Source: Takakia lepidozioides (taxonomy: Eukaryota > Streptophyta > Takakiopsida > Takakiales > Takakiaceae). From it: 64,000 nucleotides of DNA. The notes under the pieces were generated by a model that was not told where the DNA came from, ran no database searches, and saw nothing but the letters and a program-made list of their open reading frames with translations. The stretch is taken from assembly GCA_030704615.1 (NCBI GenBank), contig CM060731.1:75062756-75126755 (forward strand), read 5' to 3'. The position numbers and the translations under genes were made by a program. Positions 12,701 to 24,899 of this stretch are shown here, piece after piece (within the stretch, counting starts at the first letter, position 1; each line of letters begins with the position of its first letter).

Positions 12701-15700
12701 TGAAATGAAATGAAATGGTGCTTTATAACATGAGAGAGGAAACAAAACCAGAGCCAAAAATAAAAACTATTGCTCGAGTGATTGTCTAAGGGTGAAGGCC
12801 TCGTGCAGGTAAGCTGCCAAGCATTTCTGATCCTCATAGTGGAAGACTTCAGTGAGAGATTGGGTTCCGTGGAATAGACAGTGGAATGTCCCACGGATCT
12901 CGTAGTGTAGAGGGCAATAGAAGAAGTGTTCTTCAGTTTCAAATTCCCGGTTGCGCCCTGTGCAAGCTGACATAGGCGGTCCTCCCGTTGCAGGTTTTTC
13001 CATCTGCCAGTCTCTATCCGTAGGTTGTGGGAGAAAGAAAGAAGAATTATAACATCCATGGGAAGCTCACAGAGCTGATGGGAAATGAAATGAAATGGTG
13101 CTTTATAATGTCCACACAAAGGAAAGCAGAGAAGAAAGCAACTTGATAACTATAGGGCAAAGGTGAACAAGAAAATAAGAGACGAAAGAAGAATAATAAA
13201 CTTAATTAAGAAGATAGAGAGAGAGATAAGCAAGAGAGGAATCTATAATGTGCACAATGTGCCTTCAATTTCATGGCAAATGGTTCCCTTGTATCCGCAT
13301 GTGAAGTAGCACTAAAATGTTCAGCCTGTCCTTGTTTTTATGGCGCAAATTGCAATGGAAGACTTTCGAAGTAATCGTTGTTGCTGGATGCTACCGTGTG
13401 CAGTCCATAATTGACGGTTTATCGGAAGTGCTTTATCGCTTTCCATTCCAAGTGCCGGCATACTATGCCCTAATTGCCCGGTCACTCACCGTTCTGGAGG
13501 GCATTGCCATGCGGTCAGATCCACAGTACAAGGTTCGTACAAGGCTATTCTCTGTGCTTCTTTCACTTATTCCTGCACATCAGAGAAAATATGACCTCCC
13601 TTCCACCTCAGGGCTGTCTCTGTCATTTTATGGTGTCCCCTCTGATGCACACCTCCCTCACTCCACTTGACCAGGAGTGCTTGGCGACTTAACCTGCATG
13701 AGGCACTTCGATCCAAGCAACACTTGGGTCTATTGTGGTGGTTTTTAATCTTTCATCCTCTTTGCTCACATTGCTTTAGGGCCATGTGTAGCAATATGTC
13801 AATAACTTTGTATTCACATACAGAAAAGGTGCAGTTGACCAAAGGCTACTTGTGGGCCAAAGTGCTTGCACTGTTTAATTTGATTTGCACTGTTCATGAC
13901 AATCACCTTCTACATCAAGCAGACTCTGACGAGTGTTGTGTCATTGATTAGGGGATGTTTGGTTGGTTCTGGTTAAGTATTGCAATGAAACTACAATCAG
14001 GTTTTTTGGAAGGCCAGTTTGCACATTTTGCTTTTCACAATGGGTCACAGGCAGGGTCCTTCAGGCTTCTTGGAAAAGCCTCTGCTGGGGTTCCAGGTAA
14101 TGAGAGGTTAAATTGATGTTTTGGAATGTGCAGTTGATTGCAAGGGCGTACCCATACATTGCCAAGAGATTATTAACCGATGAAGCTGAAGAACTTCGTG
14201 TAGCCTTGGAGGAGTTCCTGATCAAAGATGGCTCATTCAGGTCCCCATCTTCTATCTCTATTTTGTCTTATGGGCCCTCCAGACCCTCTGTCGATGTTTC
14301 TGTCGGTCTTTCCATTTCATTTCTCCAAGTAGAAGATAGTTGTTTTTTTTGGTCCTACATACGTGATCATGGACGGATACTACCGCATCATTATGCCTTC
14401 CTACCATTTTTCTCAGTTCTCCATGACTCTTACACAAGCTTTGGGAAAATGCACAGTTGACTCCCACACTTTCCAAATCGGTACAAAGGGATTACACACC
14501 ACCTCAGGATAGGATCTGCCCTGGTGGCACAACGGGCAAAGTGGAGACAGGGCATCACTATCATTTCCTGCATACTACCAGATCTAGGCAGATACTTCTC
14601 CTCCCATGATGTCATAAACTTCTAGACTTACATCTTTGGAGACTCCCCCCCTCTTTGGCAAAGGCATTCATCATTGGTGACCAGAACTGGCCACAAGCTT
14701 CCTGGCATGAGGCATTGTCTCTTAATGACGTTTGGAGTTCTTTGATGGAGTATTCTCTTGTAGGTCTACTTTTGTCCCATGGGCACTTGAGGCCTCTGGG
14801 GACATTTAAGGTTTTTCTTCTTGCTTGCTTTCTTCTATCTTCAAACGTTCTCTGCTGTGAAGATGAGAGGCCTGGCAATGTATCACCACAAAATTCTCCA
14901 ACTGAGAATCAATTGTCATTGAGTAGTATGGTTGCACTGGGGACTGGTTTGTTTGGGGCAGGTGCTCTGTCCCTTTTGTTTGTTTTGTCCATAAACTCTC
15001 TGAGCTTCCTGTGGACATGAAGTTCTAATATGAGCTGTTGATGGTGGGTCGAACAGATGGACTCGGCTAGAGGATCTTGTAAAAGAAGGGCGCAAGGTGG
15101 GAGGCATACGGGAGGAGCAGCTCTGGTCATTTCTGCATTGGCTTGTATCAGAACAGAAGGTTGGTTCAATCCTTTGTAGGTTGATGCTTCATTGAAGGTG
15201 ATGCTTGTTTACTGTACCGCTTGCTTGTGCGATTATGGGGGGTCATTGGTGTTGGACTAAATATTTGACATTTACACAGGCTTATGGGGTTCGTGGAGCT
15301 CTCATCCATGACCTCATTCGTATCATTGAAGCAGTCGGTCTGAGTGCAACACGCACAGCAGCCTCCTCTCTTGCTGGCATCCTTCGGATCTCTCAACAGG
15401 AGGCTGAAGCCCTCCTAGATCGTGCTCTGCCCTTACGGCCAGCAGAGGTGCAAGCATTACGACGAGCACTTTTATTGCAAGATTCAGTCAGAGGTGGGAC
15501 GCGTGCAAGTTCCTCAGAAGGTAAGTCTCTCCCTGAGAAGCAGGAAGAGAGAAAAGGAGGGGCACCCTGGGATGCTGCTGTTGAGATGTTATCCATGATT
15601 CCAGCAAGGATTGATGACATGCGTCAGCAGATGGATCGCACCATTCCTGAGATCCAACGGCTTGTTGAATCCCCAGGCCTCTCACAAATGGCCAACGAGA

Positions 15701-15780
15701 TTGGGCGGGGCTTGCTTGCTCGAATGGGGGCAAGAGCTCTTCAGGTCTTGTTGAGAGAAGATCAAAAAAAGGATTTGTAG
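6750..15780 (+). CDS. ABC1K: ABC1K-family atypical kinase (UbiB/ADCK-like), likely plastid; 5' exon(s) missing
   Basis: The modelled exons are 6750-6860, 7102-7151, 7666-7786, 8120-8206, 8422-8493, 8665-8730, 8887-8946, 9101-9148, 9399-9447, 9633-9748, 10477-10559, 11110-11249, 11771-11876, 12154-12244, 12519-12605, 13404-13532, 14134-14240, 15057-15159 and 15280-15780. They join in phase to 708 codons plus TAG. ABC1 hallmarks appear in order: KVGQ across residues 123-126 (KxGQ motif), the Ala-rich loop AAASLGQ at about 183-189, VAVK with the lysine near 205, HADPHPGN at 338-345 and LDFG ending at 360. The sequence through the C-terminal lobe resembles the plastoglobule ABC1K1/ABC1K3 group, whose members act in prenylquinone metabolism; that subgroup is inferred. 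A LINE fragment sits in the intron 12606-13403. An in-frame ATG at 6738 exists, but the CAG acceptor at 6747-6749 suggests an upstream transit-peptide exon that I cannot find. Confidence 0.88.
11618..11660 (+). mobile_element. LINE tail remnant
   Basis: TTTATAAAGTACC followed by degenerate ATTTC repeats is the plus-strand version of the tail seen reversed at 12697 and 13079. It lies in an ABC1K intron and is probably a severely 5'-truncated copy of the same LINE. Confidence 0.4.
12697..13110 (-). mobile_element. LINE (non-LTR retrotransposon) 3' fragment with RT C-terminal Zn-like region
   Basis: On the minus strand a frame carries [17 protein letters not shown]. Upstream, in another frame, is [18 protein letters not shown]. 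Together these form the Cys/His-rich segment found just after the reverse transcriptase of many LINEs (zf-RVT type). The two halves are in different frames, so there is a frameshift near 12960. The 3' end is TTATAAAGCACC plus (ATTTC)n. A second tail copy follows at 13079-13110. The piece lies in an ABC1K intron. Confidence 0.65.
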
Positions 15781-17520
15781 AAGTCAACCTATTGTTTATA
15801 GTAAATTTAACCCCTCCAAATTGAGATTCATTGCTGAAGTTGAAGAGTCAAGCTTATGAACTGGAGATTGTAGTGTTACTTTTACTCATTCATTGTCTGG
15901 AAAACTTTGTAAAAATAGATCATGAACATATTATGAATGGTAGTATTCTTGAATTTTTGGAAACAGCAATTGATAGTGTTATGTATTAACCCTTATGGGA
16001 CCTTCACAAGGTGGAGCAGTTCTGCTATGTCAAGCTGCGGTTGTTTTCGCGTCTGATGGTCTTTGAAATTGACCCTTTCTTTTGATCATAATACAATGTT
16101 TAATCATTCAATCAAGCCAGGTCGAAGCTACTGTAGATATTTTCTAATATCCAGAGACATTGCCTCTTGACCCCATCACCGGACTCCTCCACAAGGCATT
16201 CATTTTCCAACGATATGTGCTAGGGCATTGTCAATATGTTGAAGGTAATCACAGAACTTCCAATACCTCCAGATCAGCTGTCACTGAGGATATCATTGCT
16301 TCTGGATGTGCTCATTGATTGTAGGCTGAAGTTTTTCTATATAATGGCAGCTGGTATCTCCAGCGAAACAAGTGTGGTGAAGGTGATAGTGTATGAACAT
16401 GACAAGGTTGTTTGGTTTGGCTTCAACAAATATGCGCTCTTTGGCAAGGAGGGGAAAAGGGTCGTGCTACTCCCGGTGATCCAGCAGCTGAACTGTTTGA
16501 CAAGTTGGAGAGGAAATACAAAAAGGGGGACAATGGTGACATTTTGTGCCCTTTCTGAGAAGAGGGGGAGACGATTTCTCACCATGACACACATCTAATA
16601 TGTTTACCAGCTTTCAACATTCTCGGTTGGTCATGAATGACAGTGATACATACAATGGTGGTGGTGCATCTCTAATGCTGCAACCAGCTCTTTCCAAAAG
16701 CCCTTTCAGCTCATCAATGTTGCAAATTGGTACAACCTGCTGTTGTCGTATGTGATCCTGAATCACTTCAGTTTTGTGAACTACAAATTCATACAACTAA
16801 AGCAGAGCATTTCACATGGTATTGGAGACAGGCAGGAATTCTTGAATATCCTCCAACAACATAACATATTGCGACCGAGATGATCAGGATTTGAAGGAAC
16901 ACATGTAGAAGCGGCTCAAATCTGAATTATGGTTTCAAAGCTGCTACTCAAACACAGAAGAAAACACAATGTCTTGTGAGAGGTATGACAATGAAGGGAG
17001 GACAGTGGGGGTTAGCAAGGAAAATCAGAAATCAGAACACTGTCTATTCACGTTGGCAGTCCAGATAAATGGTGTAAGAGAAGAAACTTCCACTGAAAGC
17101 CTCCAGTAACATCACCCAATGATATTAAGACCCTAAACCAGATCAGCAAAGTAACAGGATAGACCGCCGACAAGTGTGAGAACAAGGATCCTGATTACAA
17201 CGTCTATAGAAAAACGTCGTACTGACACTGTCCCAGTGTCCCCTGTTAATTAAAAGAGGGAAAAAAAAAAAAAAAAAAAAAAACTTTACACATTTGGACA
17301 TCTCTTCTCTACATCAAACTGTCCGAACTGAGTAATGGGTTACAGCGACCCTCATTGGTACCTCGTCACGCTGCTGTTGCAATCGTTTCTGGCATCGGGG
17401 TTGCGAGTAGACGGACCAACTGCACAAGTGGGAATGTGCACTAACTTACTTGAGTGGGGACAGCGATGTGGAGAAAGCCTTCGTTGCACTTCAGTGTCTG
17501 GCATTGTTGTGGCAAGCACC
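15781..17520. other. Intergenic; A-run, no gene supported
   Basis: This stretch covers the 3' flank of the ABC1K gene and the 5' flank of the first PDF-PPR gene. A 120-codon frame at 16236-16598 has no recognisable domain. An uninterrupted run of 23 A at 17261-17283 may be a retroposon tail, but no element body is recognisable beside it. Confidence 0.4.
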
Positions 17521-17751
17521 CCTCACTTACTGACTCCAAGGACATTGACCCGCAGATCAGAAGCATGAAGCCGCAACCAACGATGATGATGATGTGGAGC
17601 AGCGGGTGGAAACTTTCCTTGCAAATTTCGGCAGCAGATGAGACTCCAGCGCGGAAAAGAAGAATATGCTCGGACGCCTCCATCTCACCGTAGCTCCCAA
17701 AGGTCTGGACCAACACATATCTTTTGCCAATTTTCACTCTCACTGGCGGGG
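17521..17751 (+). other. Conserved leader upstream of PDF-PPR unit 1
   Basis: This stretch is closely similar to 41160-41399 upstream of unit 5. Both contain CAACGATGATGATGATG, which in one frame gives an acidic run (N-D-D-D-D) followed by VEQRV and LANFGSR, then an in-frame TGA in both copies. It could be 5' UTR, promoter, or the relic of an earlier 5' exon. I cannot choose between these. Confidence 0.4.
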
Positions 17752-20700
17752 ATGGAAACGTCTTCATGCGTTCTCCGGACTGCGCACGCCGACTGCATGC
17801 CCAAGGCGGGAGGCACCGCGTCATGCAGCGGATTGAGGGGCTCGGCTTTGGAGCTGAAAGCGGCATCCCCCTTGGCAGTGCGCACAGGACGGAATCCCTT
17901 GCATGTAGTTGCATTGGCGCCTCCCCAATCTTCAGGGGTGCCATTCAAATTAGGTGATCACACGAAACACTTTGTGGTGTGTTGTATGCACCGTAGGATC
18001 CAGGCGTGGAATTGTCTTTTGAGCAATTTAGCAGAAACAAGGCAAAGAATCGAGAAAGCACAAGTGATGTTAGACAAGGTGGAAAATTGGTATATCTTGC
18101 ACGTAGGTCAACGCTGGAGCATCGAACAGCGCTGGCAGGAGTTCTATGAAGATCAATGGTGGGACTGCAACGGTGACAAGGTGAGCTTTCTTGATGTAGG
18201 ATGCCGAGGGAGTCTGATTGAACTCTGGTATGATAATAATATTGTCTGGATTGTACCCCTAGTTTTTGAGTGAAGTTCGAATTTCGCTTTGCTCTGCAAA
18301 ATGTGCTCTTACTGTCAATATCGTGGGTTGTTCTTCCTAAGCAGGGAACGAACGTAGGGATTGGGCAAGGTGTTTCTCTGGGGTTCGGAAGGCACTTGGG
18401 ATGGTTGAGACTGTGGCTGCTCAGCGCTCCCTGCTCGTTTCCCCAGACCACTACAAAATCTCCAGACTACAGACATAAGCAGCACACACAAGAGGGCCGG
18501 TGGATGAAGGGTGGGTTCAATCCTCCTTGGTTGAAAGAAAGACTAATTGCCATGCCACAAGATCGAGAACAATCTCGTGATGGCGGACAGATATCAGAGA
18601 GCGGTTCTGATTCTGGTGTAGATGGTGGAGCTCCTTTGAAGCTTGCAGATGAAAGTGAGTATGACTCCCACCGACCTGATAAGGCGGGCAGCCTTGTCAT
18701 GCACAAGCTTGTTTAGCATATGTGTAACTTTGGACAAGTTGGTATGTTCCTTATTGGGTAGAGTCCAATGGAGTCCACAACGACTTGCATGAAAGTTACA
18801 CTAGCACTCCTCCATTAGGGAATGGGTCAATGTGTTGATGCTGTCGGAGTTTCGGGCACAAGGTCTATTGTGGAGCATGGAGCAGCGCTGGCATGCGTTT
18901 TTTAAAGATCCGGCACTGTGGGGGGATAACCGCAACCGCAAGGTGTGGATTTCTTAATATACGATGTGAATAAAATTGCTAAAGTGGGCTCTTCCTCTCA
19001 GTATTCGTGATTTTTCTTTTTCCTTTTGTTTACAAGGTACACGGGAGGTTCAGCTTGGTCTTAGGGGGGCGTGTTTAAATATATTCAGCTGCACTCTGGT
19101 GGCTCTCACAGACCAATCCGAGATCACCTGACTACAGACACAAGCAGCGCAAACAAGAGGTCCTTTGGGTTGATGGTTGGTTGAATCCTCCTTGGGTGAA
19201 AAAAAACCTAGGTGCTTTCATGACACAAGGTCAAGGACAATGTGGTGAGAGCACCTTCTTCTCAACACGTTTCAGCCTGTTTTGTCCTCTTATCCTATGT
19301 TGAGTTCTGCAAGATAGTCATCTGGTGGATCTATGGTTGCTTGGAGTGATTTTGACATATTACTGCCAATGTGGCAATAGGCAATTATCCACAAACAGAA
19401 AGCAAAGATGAGGAGAGGCTTTGGAAAGAATATTTTTCGGACCCAAGTCAATGGTGGGACAATCGAGGCAAAAAGGTGAATGATTTTAGAGAGACAAGAT
19501 GCATTGCAGCACATTTTAAATGTCTTGAAGCAATTCAGCATAGGAACTAGACTTCGATAAGTAGGGTTGGGGTATTTGCTAGAAAAAAAATAGGTTGCCA
19601 TTGTCAGCTGCTAGCAGCAAGGGGAGGATCTATGCATTATTGGTTCCGAGGCTCAGATAGCTGAAGGAGCAGGGATGGAGTGTGGGTCCAGATTTCTCCA
19701 AGAGGGCCAGAGTTTAAGCACAAGATTACCTGTGAATCCCTGTGGATTGATAGCTACAAGAAACCTGCATGGGTAGATGGTCAACTGGAAGCAACAGCAG
19801 TGGCACAGTTGATAAAATCAGGCACCTTCACCATGACCACAGCTTCCAAAAGAGGACCAAGAGAGGGAATCCATAATACCCCTTCTGGCACTTCTGGGCA
19901 TGTGAGGATGCTATGTGAGGCAGGGCGACTGAAAGAGGCTCTACAGATTCTAAATCAAGGAGGCATTTCAGCAGATTCAGACACTCATGTCTGTCTCTTG
20001 CTTAAGTGCATCAAGATGAAAAGCCTGGAAGCCGGAAAGCAGGTGCATGCTCACATTATCCGAAGCAGGGTCAGGCCAACCGTTTTCCTACACAACACCC
20101 TTGTCAACATGTATGTTAAGTGTGGAAGCATTGTGGATGCACACAAAGTGTTCCACAAAATGCCTGAACGTGGTTTGATCTCGTGGAATATTATGATGGC
20201 AGGATTTAACAAGCATGGGTGTGGTAAGAATGTTTTGGAGACATATGAGCAAATGTTAGGGGAAGGTGTGCAGCCCAACCACATTACGTTTGTTTGTGTT
20301 TGCAATGCATGTGCAAGCCTGGCAGCCCTGGAAAAGGGCAAAGAGGTCCATGGTGACATCATCAAAGCGGGAATTGTACCAGATGTCATTCTCAGCAACA
20401 CCCTTGTGGACATGTATGCCAAAGGCGGGAGCATGGAGGATGCAAAGGGAGTGTTTGATACTATGGCCGAACGAGATGTGGTGTCCTGGAACACGATGAT
20501 TGCAGGATATGCACAGCATGGCTGCGGGATGGAGGCTTTGGAGACATATGAGCAAATGTTGCGGCAAGGGATGAAGCTGGACCAGGTTACATTCGTTTCT
20601 GTTTGCAAGGCGTGTGCGAGCCTGGCAACCCTAGAAAAGGGCAAAGAGATCCATGCTGACATCATCAAAGCGGGAGTTGTACCAGATATCATTCTGAATA

Positions 20701-22304
20701 CTGCCTTGGTGGATATGTATGCCAAATGCGGCAGCATCGAGGATGCGAAGGCGGTTTTCAACAACATGGCTGAACGAAATGTTGTATCCTGGAGTGCGAT
20801 GATCACAGGGTATGCCCAACATGGGTGTGGCATGGAGGCTTTGGAGATGTATGAGCAAATGGCGCGGAAAGGGGTAAAGCCGGACCGGGTCACGTTCGTT
20901 TGCGTATGCACTGCGTGCGCGAGCCTGGCAGCTCTGCAGAAGGGCAAAGAGGTCCATAGTGACATCATCAAAGCGGGAATTGTACCAGATGTCTTTCTGA
21001 ACACTGCCTTGGTGGACATGTATGCCAAATGTGGGAGCATCGAGGATGCAAAGGGAGTTTTCAACACAATGGCGGAACGAAATGTGGTGTCCTGGAACGC
21101 GATGATTGCAGGATATGCCCAGCATGGGTTCGGGATGGAGGCTTTGGAGACATATGAGCAAATGGTGCAGCAAGGGGTAATTCCAGACCGGATCACGTTC
21201 GTTTGCGTTTGCAATGCTTGTGCTAGCCTGTCAGCGCTGGAAAAGGGCAAAGCGGTTCATGGTGACATCATCAAAGCAGGAATTGTACCAGATGTCATCC
21301 TGAACACTGCCCTGGTGGACATGTATGCTAAATGCGGGAGCATTGAGGATGCAAAGGGAGTGTTCAACAATATGGCTGAACGAAATGTGGTGTCCTGGAA
21401 TGCGATGATTGCAGGATATGCCCAGCATGGTTGTCATAGGGAGGCCCTGCAACTATTTGAAGGAATGCAAACGGAAGGCTTGAACAGTATCACCTTGATA
21501 TGTGTTCTCTCTGCATGCAGCCACGTTGGCCTACTGGATGAAGGAAGAAGCTACTTTGATTCCCTGAGTCAAGATCATGGCGTCACTCCAACAGGAAAGC
21601 ACTTTGGCTGCATGGTGGACCTTCTTGGACGTGCAGGGCAATTGGATGAGGCAGAGGACCTCATTAATAAAATGCCAATGAAACCAGATCCTGTGGTGTG
21701 GAAGGCCTTGCTTGGTGCCTGCAGAATCCATGGCAATGTGGAGATGGCTGAACGCGCAGCAACATCTGTTCTCAAGTGGAATGAACAGGATGCCGCGACT
21801 TACGTGTTGCTATCAAACATCTATGCCGCAGCTGGCAGGTGGGACGATACTGCAAAGGTGAGGAAAATGATGAAGGCCAGAGGGGTTAGAAAGGAGCCAG
21901 GTCGCTGCCGCATTGAGATTGGCAACAAGGTGCACACCTTTGTTGTAGATGACAAATTGCATCCCAGAATTGAGGAAATCCATACTGAGCTGAGAAGATT
22001 GTCTGGGCAGATGGAGGAGGCAGGGTATGTACCTGACACACGCTTTGTATTGCATGATGTGGGGGAAGACCAAAAGGAATTTTCTCTTTGCCTCCACAGT
22101 GAGAGGCTGGCTATTGGCTTCGGGCTGATCAGCACGGCCCCTGGGACCCCTCTCCATGTCATCAAGAATCTTCGGGTGTGTGGTGACTGCCACACGGCCA
22201 CCAAGTTCATATCAAAGATTGTTGGCCGAGCAATTGTGGTACGGGATGCGAACCGCTTTCACCACTTTGAAGATGGGGTCTGTTCTTGTGGGGATTACTG
22301 GTGA
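17752..22304 (+). CDS. PDF-motif (OSB-like) x3 - PLS-PPR - DYW fusion protein, unit 1
   Basis: The model has seven exons: 17752-17953, 18107-18180, 18447-18654, 18863-18942, 19112-19244, 19381-19475 and 19692-22304. They join in phase to 1134 residues. Residues 1-67 are Ser/Ala/Arg-rich with few acids, like an organelle transit peptide. Three PDF motifs follow (about 69-130, 162-225 and 245-293). Each is split at the same phase-0 intron: a half ending WWDNRGKK-like, then a half with SPDYRHK or GPEFKHK and a final LW...PPW or PAW segment. The large exon adds five P-L-S triplets (GK-VH marks each L), then the E region and a DYW domain with HSE and CGDCH zinc/catalytic residues, ending in DYW. 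PLS-DYW proteins edit C to U in organelle transcripts; PDF motifs are known from OSB proteins. The large exon has an upstream in-frame TGA at 19662 and no ATG before its PPR tract, which supports splicing. Intron 1 is also open, so retention is possible. Confidence 0.8.
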
Positions 22305-22639
22305 AACAATGCTTTATGAAAAGGTCCAAGTGTCTTACTTCATTCATGATGTGCATAGCTACTTCGTCCATCCACCATTCTAAGAGTATTGGCTATGATG
22401 TTGTTGAGGCATTTGAAGATCCACCTCCAGAGGTTACAAATTGCTGGAAAGAGGGGGAAAAGACTTGGCAGTTGGAATATTTAACATCTTCAGAGCTTGT
22501 GGATGCTGATTGGTTTGGCGCTAGTTGATTCCTCCACACATTTGAGCATCACAGTCTCAGTAGTTTCACAAGGATCTGCTTCATGCATGTGATCTTGATT
22601 GTTGTCATCATGATCTTCAATTTGGTCTTCTGGAGTTGG

Positions 22640-23800
22640 ATGGGACTTGAATAAAGATCGAACAAGTTTGGCTCCATAGCTGCAATCTGGAAGTCACTAT
22701 TGAATGCCCTGTCCAGTCTTCTTCCAACCTTTCTTCACAGTCTCGTTCATACATGTGATGTGGTTCCATGCCCTGTACAACCAACATGTTTGAAGGGTCT
22801 TTGAATGACCACATCTGCTGGCTGCAAGACGCTGGTATAATTAGCAGGGACGTACAATAGACATATTTGAGGATATTCCTTCACCATGTCTCTAAACTCA
22901 ACACTGGTATGCACTGACAGCAATCGATGAGCCATATCATCTTCTGTCCACTGGGTAGGCCAAGTTCTTTGCATTGTGATTCGTAATCTGGCAATAAGAT
23001 CATGTTCACAAACTGTTTACGAGTCTGTATGGTAGACCAATGATTTTGGGAATTGGTGAAATGAAAACCAGCGGCTAGACATTCATTTTGACCAAGAGTT
23101 GCAGGTGGAAGTGAATGAGTTGTGGTTCCATTGAAAATCACTTGTAATGGTAGACATTTTCCTGTAGCTGATGAAATAACTGCAGCGTTATGCCTTTTGT
23201 CATCACATGAATGTGCTTAGAACCCTTGGTCTCCCATGTCCTTTCACCTCCTGCAGGAACGATGTGCACCCCTGTTTGGTCCGTGTTCACAACTTACTCA
23301 GGTGGAATGTTGTATGATTTAACCAGGTATGCTACCCTTTGGGCCATCAAGGTCCCTTGCGCCTCCCAATCAGCTGGTAGCTTTGAAGCAGCGGTGGTGG
23401 AAACCCGGTATGACCAATTAAGATAAGTTCGTAAAAAAATCCGCATCCACCGAAGGCTCACTCGAAACTTGCGAGAACCACCTTCATTCAATAGTTGAGG
23501 TGCTCGAAGCTCGATGATGCCTTGAACAATGGGTTGCACCAATGGCGCTGTCAACGGTTGACCCTCAGCGCTTAAGAATGCCCACGGTCTCCTCTTTAAG
23601 TTCAGGGTGTCTCTCCATAATCGTACATGATTTTTGGCCAACAATGAGGCCGTTCCCCTTTCGATCCCTTGTCTAAATTTTTCCTTCGGTACGCCTTTCG
23701 GTGTGAACCATTTCGCAAGTGAACCATGTGAAAGTTTGTCATAAGGGCTCGTCATGACGCCGAGAGCTTCGTGGTAAGAACGAAGATAATGTAGCTGCAC
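22640..23800 (-). pseudogene. DDE_1-type DNA transposase, broken
   Basis: Minus-strand frames line up in order as a DDE superfamily transposase of the pogo/jerky/CENP-B kind. The first part (23294-23800) has an N-terminal region ending YNIPPE. After a TAA comes NTDQTGVHIVPAGG (first Asp). Then, in another frame, VISSATGKCLPLQVIFNG and LIDC (second Asp) appear. After a further shift comes VPANYTSVLQPADV with RPFKH, the classic block after the catalytic core. At least one nonsense codon and two frameshifts make it inactive. No terminal inverted repeats were identified. It sits between PPR unit 1 and the inverted PDF fragment. Confidence 0.7.
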
Positions 23801-24880
23801 TTAAGCTACGATGACGCCTTACAGTAGCGTAGATCGAAGGCCATAAATCCGCTGAGAACCAATTCGTATAAGTCCCTCTTTTTTTTCGTTTCTTTCAAGA
23901 GCTTGCTCCTTCGTCCTCCTCTTATTTGATTTTCATTACAAACAGAGTTGCTTTTGGGTCTGACCGTGAACGCCCAACATGCAGCTTCGGTGCTCCTTGG
24001 CTCTTTCGTTTCACTGAAATCGTATCTCCTCGGCCAAAGCTTCCGACATCCTTCGCTTTGTCACCTCATCCTCCTCTTTCGTGATGCGCTGAAACATCGA
24101 TGTGATCATTAGATTGCTTCTCAACCATGTTGGTTCTTGCATGCAATCACAACAACAACATGCAGTTAGTCCCAGTAGTATGCAAAAAGTGACGCTACAG
24201 AACTAAACGCCTCAATTGGAAATCAACACACCTGAATTGAACGAGTCTGAAAGCAGACGGTGATCTTTGCAACCCCCTTGTATTCTCTCCGCTCATAGCT
24301 ACAATCTTAACTTGGAGTTAATCAATTCTCTGTGAAATCAATGTGCCCCAATCAACTGCCGCAGTCAAAATCTAATGAATCAAGACATGATCGACGAAAT
24401 TTAATGAAAAGTACCCAAGGTGTCCAATTTCAGAAAAATCGGATGAAGCTTGGATGAAAAAAATTATAGTTGTCATTAAGCCTGCCAAACCTGAGGACCT
24501 GCATGTATTTAATGATCCCGGGGTCTGACGAAATAGAGCGACCTCTTTGGTACTAGGGGGGTTGCTTAGTATTGGGTGTTTAGAGTTGGTATGGTTAGTA
24601 TTAGGAATAAATAAGATGATGAATGATTCTGGTGACACATGTGCAACAATGCGCGCCCAATGGAGTGCTTCACTAACAGAAGTGAAGCAATGGTGTGCAA
24701 ACCCTCGCCCTTGCCATTGGTGGGACCGTGCAACCCCCAAGTATCCAAAGTGCTGATCAATGTTGTGTAAACTCGAGTAAGTAGATAAACCCAATGGGCA
24801 TGTGAGAGGGTTAAGAGTAGTATGAATGAGTGAGTGCAGCTCCGTGGTAAGTAAGTCTAGAAGGAGCGCGGGGAGGGTCG
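23801..24880. other. No gene supported
   Basis: This may include the 5' part of the DDE transposon. A 140-codon minus-strand frame at 24372-24794 overlaps shorter plus-strand frames and shows no domain that I recognise. No repeats of the PPR array are visible here. Confidence 0.35.
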
Positions 24881-24899
24881 AGTGGGAGTGTGCAAGTGA

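Noticed and set aside
16236-16598. 120-codon frame as a gene
   Set aside because: Overlaps an opposed frame, has no domain, and lies in ordinary AT-rich flank.
17954-18106. Reading through intron 1 of unit 1 as coding
   Set aside because: It is open and a multiple of three, but the corresponding intron in unit 5 has stops and a different length, and the sister acceptors agree with splicing. Kept only as a retention possibility.
17752-19475. OB/SSB fold expected for an OSB protein
   Set aside because: Exon 1 is short and transit-peptide-like; no beta-barrel pattern or SSB motif is visible before the first PDF motif.
19662-19691. GTG at 19680 (and 42771, 49807) as the translation start of the PPR frames
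   Set aside because: Nuclear plant genes rarely start at GTG, and the spot lies in intron sequence just before a phase-0 acceptor shared by all units.
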